Of a stretch of 22,159 bases of DNA, positions 8,052 to 14,654 are shown piece by piece; positions within the stretch are counted from its first letter, which is position 1; each line of letters opens with the position of its first letter. The stretch covers positions 1-22,159 of the forward strand of contig DATLBY010000506.1 in the NCBI GenBank assembly GCA_035526665.1, read 5' to 3'. The notes beneath the pieces were generated by a model. That model was not told where the DNA came from. It did no database searches and saw only the letters and a program-made list of their open reading frames with translations. A program made the translations under genes and the position numbers. This DNA is from DATLBY01 sp035526665 (lineage in GTDB: Bacteria; Acidobacteriota; Terriglobia; Bryobacterales; Bryobacteraceae).

Positions 8052-9046
8052 AGCGTGGTTGCAATCGTCGTGAGCCGGGGAGATGCGCCTGCCAGGTTCG
8101 AAGGCAGGGAGAAGCGTACGTCTTCCTCTTTCAATTCCATCTCCTCCACGCGATTGAATTCAAACTGCTTGAGTGACGCGATCAACTCCTGCACGAGATT
8201 CTCCGGAGCGGAGGCGCCAGCCGTAACCGCAATGGTATTAACAGAAACCAGCCATTCGGGATTGACTTCCGAATGATCGTCCACCAGATAGGCAGGAACA
8301 CCGGCTTGGTCGCAAACCTCCACCAGCCGCAACGAATTCGAACTGTTCCTGGAGCCAACAACCAGCAGCAGGTCGCAGAGTGGAGCGACAGCCTTCACAC
8401 CAAGCTGGCGATTTTCCGTCGCGTAACAGATATCCTGGCCCGGCGGACCTTTGATCTCCGGATATTTCTTGTGTAGCGCCTCGACCACATCTTTGGTTTC
8501 ATCCAGACTGAGAGTCGTCTGCGTGAGGTAGCAGACCTTTGTAGGATCTTTAACCTGCAAGCGGTCGACATCTTCCACCGTCTGGACAAGAATCGTCGAT
8601 TGCGGCGCTTCGCCCAGGGTGCCTATCACCTCATCATGGTCCTTGTGCCCGATGAGCAGGATGGTGTAGCCCTGGCGGGCGAACTTTACCGCCTCCAGGT
8701 GAACTTTCGTTACCAACGGACAGGTGGCATCAATTACCTGCAAATTCCGTTCTTTCGCCTCTTTGCGGACTGCCGGGGAGACTCCGTGAGCGCTAAAGAT
8801 GACTCTGGCGCCACCTGGAACTTCGCTCAACTCTTCCACAAAGATTGCTCCTGCGGCGCGCAGTTCCTCGACTACGTGCCGATTGTGGACAATCTCTTTG
8901 CGGACGTATATTGGTGCACCGTAAAGGTCGAGAGCGATTCTAACAACATCAATCGCACGGACTACTCCGGCGCAAAACCCCCGGGGGCTGAGGAGGATAA
9001 TCTTCTTCCCGGACGTTCTATCCAGAGCCGTTCCAGTTTGCACCAT
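8048..9046 (-). CDS. ispH: 4-hydroxy-3-methylbut-2-enyl diphosphate reductase IspH
   Basis: The last MEP-pathway enzyme, which reduces HMBPP to IPP and DMAPP with an iron-sulfur cluster. The 332-residue protein has the three cluster cysteines at 25 (SPRGFCAGVVRAI), 109 (DATCPLV) and 207 (DICYATENRQ). It also has HNRHVV, SAHGVSP (85-91) and GSRNSSNSLRL, which line the active site. A short C-terminal extension after about residue 295 is not part of the core. It is the first gene of the hopanoid operon, so precursor supply and triterpene synthesis are co-transcribed. A clear extended -10 promoter lies 11 bases upstream of the ATG, and no Shine-Dalgarno sequence is evident. Confidence 0.96.
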   Translation of the reverse strand: MVQTGTALDRTSGKKIILLSPRGFCAGVVRAIDVVRIALDLYGAPIYVRKEIVHNRHVVEELRAAGAIFVEELSEVPGGARVIFSAHGVSPAVRKEAKERNLQVIDATCPLVTKVHLEAVKFARQGYTILLIGHKDHDEVIGTLGEAPQSTILVQTVEDVDRLQVKDPTKVCYLTQTTLSLDETKDVVEALHKKYPEIKGPPGQDICYATENRQLGVKAVAPLCDLLLVVGSRNSSNSLRLVEVCDQAGVPAYLVDDHSEVNPEWLVSVNTIAVTAGASAPENLVQELIASLKQFEFNRVEEMELKEEDVRFSLPSNLAGASPRLTTIATTL

Positions 9047-9057
9047 AAGGAACCCAC

Positions 9058-9066
9058 ATTATAGCA
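9058..9066 (-). promoter_or_regulatory. Extended -10 promoter of the ispH-hopanoid operon
   Basis: On the - strand the sequence is TGCTATAAT, a perfect TATAAT with the upstream TGn of an extended -10 element; no good -35 hexamer is present 16-18 bases upstream. The last T is 11 bases from the ispH ATG. A start site 6-8 bases downstream of the box would leave a leader of only about 3-6 nucleotides. This is a sequence reading, not mapped data. Confidence 0.6.
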
Positions 9067-9073
9067 ACATCTT

Positions 9074-9090
9074 CTGGCGCTTCGCGCCAG
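9074..9090. other. Perfect hairpin between waaA-lpxK and ispH
   Basis: CTGGCGC-TTC-GCGCCAG, a 7-base-pair perfect inverted repeat, lies about 50 bases after the lpxK stop and just upstream of the ispH -10 box. It has no T-tract on the - strand, so it is at best a weak terminator. It sits where a -35 region or an operator for the hopanoid promoter would be. Confidence 0.45.
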
Positions 9091-9141
9091 GTAACCTCAC
9101 TCAGACATAAGGCATCTACTGTATCCTCGTCCAGGAGACCT

Positions 9142-11484
9142 TTAACGGTCGAAAATAGTGCCTATTTGAGCCTTAAATCCGTGATGATCTTCTACTTCCA
9201 GCCCGATTTTCAGCCAGTACAAAAGCAGCGGCTCAATGAGTTGCGCCGCATTCCGGGGTAAATTCATCGCATCCTTCTCAGTACACAACAGGACCGAAGC
9301 GCCGCTCTGTTTTGCCCGCACGGCGAGCTGCGTCAATTCCACGGGCCGGTATTGATGGTGGTCGCCAAAAACCCATTGAAACGAGGGGAGGTAACCTAGG
9401 CGGGTCAGAGTTCGCCAGAATGATCCTGGGTTAGCCAGGCCGCAAAACGCGGCACAACGCCGATCTTGCAGCGCAGATGGGTCCAGGCGATCGCCGCCGG
9501 GGATACTAGACCAGTAGTGTGGCACAACGCGCGCGCGATAGATGGGGGCGGCGGCATTGTAACGCCGCAGCTCTGTCCGTATACCCTCGTATGCACGACC
9601 TGGTTCAGCGCGTGTGATCACAAAGGCGTCCGCTCTGGCGAGCGCCGGCAGCGGCTCGCGTAAGCGACCCAAAGGAAACAGAGCTCCGCCGGCAAACGGA
9701 TCGAGCGCGTCGATCAGCACCAGGTCGAGGTCACGGCTAAGCCGCGCATGTTGAAACCCGTCATCCAGCAGAAACACCGTAGGCTGAAAGCGCTCCTCTA
9801 CCATCTGCCCGGTTTTGAATCGATCGGCTCCAATGCCGATCGGTACATTGCACTCCCGCAGTAGAATCTGCGCCTCGTCGCCTGTGATTGACACGGACGC
9901 CGTGGCGCCGGCAGCCAGTACGGTTCGCCGTTCGGGGGAAGATCGTCCGTAGCCGCGGGTGAGAATGGCTGGCCGGTGACCCTGCGCCGCGAGATGGCGA
10001 ACGAGCGTAGCCACGAACGGTGTTTTGCCCGAGCCACCCATCCCAAGATTTCCCACACTGATGACCGGCGTCCGCAGCCGCCTTGCATCCGGCAGCTGCC
10101 TGCTCCGCTTGCGCTCGCCGCCGATCCGCCACAGTTGCCCGGCGAGCCATAGAAATAGCTTGAAAATGCCCCGCGGAATTGTGCGCGGCAGCGCTTGGTC
10201 GTATAAGGCGGCGCAACGCTCCGCTGCCCGGCCACTGGCGCCGCTCTGTGCCTGGGCCAGTATTCGGGCACGCCCGCCCATCGCCGGGTTGCCAAAGAGA
10301 GACTCGATGGCAGGAGCAAGCTCCTCCGCAGCCTGAATCTGGTGAACGGCCCCGCCCCGCACAAAAACATCCGCAATGTCGGCGAAATTCTCCATATGCG
10401 GACCGATAACGGTCGGTTTGCCGAAGAATGCAGGTTCGAGAATGTTGTGCCCGCCGCGTGCAGCCAGAGAACCGCCCACGAAGACGGCATCTGCCAAGGA
10501 AAACAGACTGCTAAGCTCGCCTATCGAGTCCAGTAGCAGCACCTTTACGCGGCCGGAGGAAGGAAGCCGCGACCGCCTCGCATAAGGAATTCCTGCCAGC
10601 TTCAGCTTCTCTTCGACAAGATCGAACCGCTCAGGCTTGCGAGGTGCGAGAATCAGCAGCCGGGATCCGTTGTCGATTCGCGAAAACGCGTCGATTACCA
10701 CATCGTCTTCGTCCGGGTCGGAGGATAGCGCCGGCGGCATGGTGCTGGCGGCAATCCAAATTTGCGCCGGCTGATTCGCCTCAATGAATTCCTGGATGAT
10801 TTCAGGAACGATAGCCAGCTTTGCATCGAAATCATACTTTAGATTGCCGTTGACCGTGATCCTGTCCGGGGGAGCTCCAAGCTGCAGATAATGGTCCCGG
10901 TCGCGCTCACTTTGCGCCAGAATTGCGTCCGGCTGTTGGAGGACCGCCTCGAAAAACCAGCGGAACCGCCGGTATTTGGGAAATGCGCGTTGTGAGATGC
11001 GGCCGTTTACAATTAGCAGGCCGCAACCGCCACGCTTCGCCTCGCGATACAGGTTGGGCCAAATTTCGGTCTCCAGGACGACGACCAGAAGGGGACGAAT
11101 CGTGCGAAGCACCCGCCGTACCGCGAAACAATAATCCAGCGGGGCATAAAATATGCCGGCGGCCAGGTCCGACGCCTTTTGCTCGGCAAGCTGCATTCCC
11201 GCCAGGGTGGAGCATGAGATAAAGACCTCGGTCAGTGGATTCTGAGCACGCAGCCGGCGGATCAAATCCAGAGACGAAACAACCTCTCCCACCGATACGG
11301 CATGCAACCAGATGGCGGCCGACACCGTCCGCTCATACGCAGGCGGCAGAAACCCGAAGCGTTCAATCAGCCTCCGGAAGTAACGCGAATCTCGGATTCC
11401 ACGGAAGAAAACATACAATACGAGGAAAGGAAATGCCGCAATCAGCAGGACGCGGTAGAGAAAATAGATGATTTCTGGTGGCAA
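9142..11484 (-). CDS. Fused Kdo transferase-lipid A 4'-kinase (WaaA-LpxK)
   Basis: A single open frame of about 780 residues encodes two lipid A enzymes. Residues 1 to about 430 match WaaA (KdtA): an N-terminal membrane anchor, LHAVSVGEV with the catalytic Glu near residue 67, ETEIWPN near 138-144, and FVGGSL...RGGHNILEP in the nucleotide-sugar domain. Residues from about 440 to 780 match LpxK: Walker A GNLGMGGSGKT (478-488), LTRGYGR, GDEAQ, and DDGFQH (574-579). WaaA adds Kdo to lipid IVA; LpxK phosphorylates tetraacyldisaccharide-1-phosphate at the 4' position. I chose the TTG at 11484 because the next residues (PPEIIYFLYRVLL) align with the WaaA N terminus. The frame is open to an ATG at 11613, which would overlap the divergent gene by 146 bases. 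Confidence 0.9.
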   Translation of the reverse strand: MPPEIIYFLYRVLLIAAFPFLVLYVFFRGIRDSRYFRRLIERFGFLPPAYERTVSAAIWLHAVSVGEVVSSLDLIRRLRAQNPLTEVFISCSTLAGMQLAEQKASDLAAGIFYAPLDYCFAVRRVLRTIRPLLVVVLETEIWPNLYREAKRGGCGLLIVNGRISQRAFPKYRRFRWFFEAVLQQPDAILAQSERDRDHYLQLGAPPDRITVNGNLKYDFDAKLAIVPEIIQEFIEANQPAQIWIAASTMPPALSSDPDEDDVVIDAFSRIDNGSRLLILAPRKPERFDLVEEKLKLAGIPYARRSRLPSSGRVKVLLLDSIGELSSLFSLADAVFVGGSLAARGGHNILEPAFFGKPTVIGPHMENFADIADVFVRGGAVHQIQAAEELAPAIESLFGNPAMGGRARILAQAQSGASGRAAERCAALYDQALPRTIPRGIFKLFLWLAGQLWRIGGERKRSRQLPDARRLRTPVISVGNLGMGGSGKTPFVATLVRHLAAQGHRPAILTRGYGRSSPERRTVLAAGATASVSITGDEAQILLRECNVPIGIGADRFKTGQMVEERFQPTVFLLDDGFQHARLSRDLDLVLIDALDPFAGGALFPLGRLREPLPALARADAFVITRAEPGRAYEGIRTELRRYNAAAPIYRARVVPHYWSSIPGGDRLDPSALQDRRCAAFCGLANPGSFWRTLTRLGYLPSFQWVFGDHHQYRPVELTQLAVRAKQSGASVLLCTEKDAMNLPRNAAQLIEPLLLYWLKIGLEVEDHHGFKAQIGTIFDR

Positions 11485-12076
11485 GTACCTGGGCGTTCTC
11501 CTCGCTTTGGCGAGTATAGCGATGGTGAACGGGGCGGACAAGGACAAAGGACAATTCCGGCCCGGTCCCGCATCCTCCTTCGAATCGAAGCAAAGCAACA
11601 ATGGTGTGACCATAGCGGCGGTGGCCTATGACAGTGAAGCGCTGGCCAAAACCGCTTTCGGCAAGGTAAATCCGTATGAACACGGGGTATTGCCGGTCCT
11701 GGTAGTGATACAAAATGACAGCCCCACGACGCTCAACCTGACGGGGATGCGGGTTGAATATATTGAGGCTGACCGGTCACGAATCGATGCAACGCCGGCG
11801 CGTGATGTTCCCTTCCTGCGAGCCCCAAAGCGTCCGAATATGAACGGGACGCCTCTGCCTGGCTTGGGTGGACGGAACAAGAATCCGCTGGCGGCTCGCG
11901 AAATCGAAGAGAGAGGGTTCGCCGCGAAAATGCTGCCCGCGGGCGACTCCGCCCATGGATTTTTCTACTTCCAATCGGGACACCGCCGCGGCGGCAAGCT
12001 CTATCTCACCACCATACGCGAAGCGCCAAGCGGAAAAGATCTCTTTTACTTCGAGATTCCGCTTGACACCCACTGA
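11468..12076 (+). CDS. Predicted secreted protein of unknown function
   Basis: A 202-residue protein that I do not recognise. It begins with a likely Sec signal peptide (MISGGKYLGVLLALASIAMV, cleavage probably after VNGA near residue 23). The mature part has no cysteine and looks like a small beta-rich domain, with alternating hydrophobic strands such as VLPVLVVIQNDSPTTLNLTGMRVEYI and KLYLTTIREA, ending in DLFYFEIPLDTH. A Gly/Pro/Asn-rich loop (around 120-140) separates two halves. The 5' end overlaps the start of waaA-lpxK head to head by about 17 bases. A secreted or periplasmic location follows from the signal peptide; no function should be assigned. Confidence 0.7.
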   Translation: MISGGKYLGVLLALASIAMVNGADKDKGQFRPGPASSFESKQSNNGVTIAAVAYDSEALAKTAFGKVNPYEHGVLPVLVVIQNDSPTTLNLTGMRVEYIEADRSRIDATPARDVPFLRAPKRPNMNGTPLPGLGGRNKNPLAAREIEERGFAAKMLPAGDSAHGFFYFQSGHRRGGKLYLTTIREAPSGKDLFYFEIPLDTH

Positions 12077-12087
12077 TACTCCAAGAG

Positions 12088-12888
12088 CTACTTGGCAGGC
12101 GTGGTGGCCGGCTTTTTCACAGGAGCTACGGCCGCTGGCTTTTTCGCGGGAGTCCCCGCCGCCGGTTTCTTGACGCCAGCCGGGGGGTGAGCAACAGCGC
12201 CGGTTGGTCGACGGGCCGGAGCCGCGTTCACAGGCGCACCCGGTCCCTCCCGCTTGATGGATACGCGTGTGATCCTCACCGGAACTTTCGGTTTGTCATT
12301 CTCATCGCGCGGAACGCGGGCCATTTTGTCTACAAGCTCCTGGCCGTCCACCACCTGCCCGAAAATAGTGTGCCGGCCAGTGAGATGCGGCGTGGGAACT
12401 TCGGTGATGAAAAACTGGCAACTGCCAGTACCTGGTCCGGCATTTGCCATCGCCAGCTTTCCTGGCTTGTCAAAGGAGAGCGCCGGATTGAACTCGTCGG
12501 GAATCGCCTCCGTGCCCCCTGTTCCTGTCCCCAGCGGGTCCCCGCCTTGAATCATGAAACCTGGAATAACGCGATGAAACGTGAGCCCGTTGTAGAGCGG
12601 CCGCTTCACTTTTGTACCGGTTTTTGGATCAGTCCACTCCTTGCGTCCCAACGCCAGATCCACGAAGTTCTTCACTGTGATCGGGGATTCTTTTTCGTAG
12701 AGTTTGACCACAATGGGGCCCATAGACGTCACAATGGTTGCGTACAGTCCTGGTTCGCGGGCGGGCGCCGCGGGGGCCGCGGGCTTATCGGCCGGCTTGA
12801 CAGTGGACGGGGTCGCGGGCGTCTGTGCGAAAACAGCGGCCGCTACAAGACCGCACGCAAGCAGGCGCGTCAAAGAGAAAGGCTTCAT
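12088..12888 (-). CDS. Secreted cyclophilin-type peptidyl-prolyl isomerase with Lys/Pro/Ala tail
   Basis: A 266-residue protein. Residues 1-21 form a signal peptide ending AVFAQ; a Pro/Ala/Lys linker (23-45) leads to a cyclophilin domain (about 47-215). FHRVIPGFMIQGGDP (104-118) contains the catalytic Arg106, with GSCQFFIT (155-162) and PTPHLTGRHTIFG (165-177). The Trp of human cyclophilin A that binds cyclosporin is His here, as is common in bacteria. The last 45 residues are a low-complexity tail with repeated AKKPA/VKKPA units. Cyclophilins catalyse proline cis-trans isomerisation; the signal peptide puts this one in the periplasm or outside. The ATG at 12888 has a TATAAG box 8 bases upstream and no Shine-Dalgarno sequence. 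Confidence 0.9.
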   Translation of the reverse strand: MKPFSLTRLLACGLVAAAVFAQTPATPSTVKPADKPAAPAAPAREPGLYATIVTSMGPIVVKLYEKESPITVKNFVDLALGRKEWTDPKTGTKVKRPLYNGLTFHRVIPGFMIQGGDPLGTGTGGTEAIPDEFNPALSFDKPGKLAMANAGPGTGSCQFFITEVPTPHLTGRHTIFGQVVDGQELVDKMARVPRDENDKPKVPVRITRVSIKREGPGAPVNAAPARRPTGAVAHPPAGVKKPAAGTPAKKPAAVAPVKKPATTPAK

Positions 12889-12896
12889 AATTCGAG

Positions 12897-12904
12897 CTTA
12901 TACT
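12897..12904. promoter_or_regulatory. Overlapping divergent -10 elements (cyclophilin / 5'-nucleotidase)
   Basis: The eight bases CTTATACT read as TATAAG on the - strand (12897-12902) and TATACT on the + strand (12899-12904), so the two divergent genes may share one AT-rich core. The distance is 8 bases to the cyclophilin ATG and 14 bases to the nucleotidase ATG. The gene-free gap is only 30 bases, so both -35 regions would lie in the opposite gene. Inferred from sequence only. Confidence 0.4.
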
Positions 12905-12918
12905 GAAATGGAATTTTG

Positions 12919-14640
12919 ATGCGAGCTCTCCTGCGTTTTTTTGTCCTGGGGCTTACCTGTATCTGCCTCGATGCACGGCAAGTAACGATCACCTTGCTGG
13001 CGACCACGGACCTGCATGGCAATATCCTGCCCTGGGATTACCTGACCGGCAAGCCGGCCGCCCGCGGCCTTGCCAAACTCGCGACATTGATTCAGGCCGA
13101 GCGCGCCAAAAATCCGAATAACCTTCTCATCGATTGTGGGGACACAATACAGGGGACCCCTCTCGAAGCCACGTATCAGAATTACATTCGGACCGGCACA
13201 CTTCCCGACGGTGTCGAGTTGCCGGCGAATCTCCCCGGCGACCCCATGATGCTGGTCATGAATTATTTGAAGTACGACGCGATGGTGGTCGGCAACCACG
13301 AGTATAACTACGGCCTCAAGAATTTGGCGAGGGCGCGCGCGGATGCGCATTTTCCGTGGCTCTCAGCGAATACGGCCACGATCACGGGTCCGGGAAAGCC
13401 CTTCGCCACTCACATTATCAAGACCATTGATGGAATCAAAGTTGCGGTCATCGGCGTTACTACCCCGGGCATTCCAAGCTGGGAAAAACCGGAAAACTAC
13501 TCCGGGAGGAGATTCTTGGCGGTGGCGGAAGCTGTCCGCCAAACACTCGACGAGATCAGGAGAACGCATCATCCTGACCTGGTGATCGTCGCTGCCCACG
13601 CGGGCCTGGATCGCGATCCAGCCACCGGTGCGCTCCGCGCCCATGAAGCCAAAGGCGACAACCCTGTATATGAGGTCGCCACGGGAATTCCAGGCATAGA
13701 CGCCATCGTTTACGGGCACACGCACTTGGAAGTGCCGGAACTTCGCCTCAGCACAGTTCTGCTCATGCAGCCCAAGAATTGGGGAATTTCGCTTGGCCGT
13801 ATGGAGCTTGTTCTCGAGAACGGGACCGGCTCGAAATGGAAAGTTGTTCATAAAACCAGCACGGTCATCCCGGTCACCCACGACACTCCGGCCGATTCAG
13901 AAATTGTACGAATGGCCCAGCCGTATCATCAACTTGCCGAGCAGGCGTTGCGCCAGCCCTTGACACAGTCCAGTACCTCGCTGTCTGCGAATGCAAGCCG
14001 GATCGAAGACACAGCCATCATCGACGCCATCCACCTGGTGCAGCTGCATTACGCAAAGGCGGATGTATCCTTTGCTTCCTCCTTCAACCCGCGGGCTACC
14101 ATTCCGAAGGGTGCCGTGACGGCGCGTCAGCTTGCCGGTATTTACCTCTACGACAATGAACTGTATGCGATCGAAGGGAACGGTAAAATCGTCCGGGAGG
14201 CGCTGGAGAATGCGGCGCGATTCTACTTGGGCTGCCCGAATTCGGAGTGCAAAACCAACCATCTAATTAATCGCGCAGTTCTACCCTACAACTTCGATAT
14301 GGCGGCTGGGCTGAATTACGAGATTGACCTGACGAAGCCGGAGGGCCAGCGCATCACAAACCTGATGTTCCGGGACAAACCTTTACGGGATGACCAGCCG
14401 CTCCGGATAGCAGTCAACAATTACAGGGCTGGTGGCAGCGCCGGCTACGAGATGTTCAAGAACGCTAAGGTTGTGTGGCGTTCGAACGACGATATCCGGT
14501 CGCTGATGATGCGGTATTACTCAGAAGGGCATCCGTTTCCCAGCGAGGCAGATCACAATTGGCGCATCATCCCGGAACCGGCCCATCGAATCCTGAAAGA
14601 AGAAATCCTGTTGCAAAATCAGCGTTACGGCTCGCAATAG
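12919..14640 (+). CDS. Periplasmic 5'-nucleotidase / 2',3'-cyclic phosphodiesterase family enzyme
   Basis: A 573-residue protein with a signal peptide (MRALLRFFVLGLTCICLDA). The N-terminal metallophosphatase domain has TTDLHGN (29-35; D31, H33), DCGDTIQG (72-79), GNHEYNYG (125-132), AAHAG (225-229; H227) and YGHTHLE (265-271), which together form the two-metal site. A 5'-nucleotidase C-terminal substrate domain follows from about residue 330 (KGAVTARQLAGIYLYDNELY, NYRAGGSAGYEMFKN). The GNHEYNYGL form and the overall pattern favour the CpdB/YfkN type, which hydrolyses 2',3'-cyclic nucleotides and 3'-nucleotides, over UshA; this is not certain. It probably scavenges phosphate or nucleosides in the periplasm. 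I chose the ATG at 12919 (GGAA upstream) over the TTG just before it. Confidence 0.88.
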   Translation: MRALLRFFVLGLTCICLDARQVTITLLATTDLHGNILPWDYLTGKPAARGLAKLATLIQAERAKNPNNLLIDCGDTIQGTPLEATYQNYIRTGTLPDGVELPANLPGDPMMLVMNYLKYDAMVVGNHEYNYGLKNLARARADAHFPWLSANTATITGPGKPFATHIIKTIDGIKVAVIGVTTPGIPSWEKPENYSGRRFLAVAEAVRQTLDEIRRTHHPDLVIVAAHAGLDRDPATGALRAHEAKGDNPVYEVATGIPGIDAIVYGHTHLEVPELRLSTVLLMQPKNWGISLGRMELVLENGTGSKWKVVHKTSTVIPVTHDTPADSEIVRMAQPYHQLAEQALRQPLTQSSTSLSANASRIEDTAIIDAIHLVQLHYAKADVSFASSFNPRATIPKGAVTARQLAGIYLYDNELYAIEGNGKIVREALENAARFYLGCPNSECKTNHLINRAVLPYNFDMAAGLNYEIDLTKPEGQRITNLMFRDKPLRDDQPLRIAVNNYRAGGSAGYEMFKNAKVVWRSNDDIRSLMMRYYSEGHPFPSEADHNWRIIPEPAHRILKEEILLQNQRYGSQ

Positions 14641-14654
14641 GTATGCCGCGGCGA

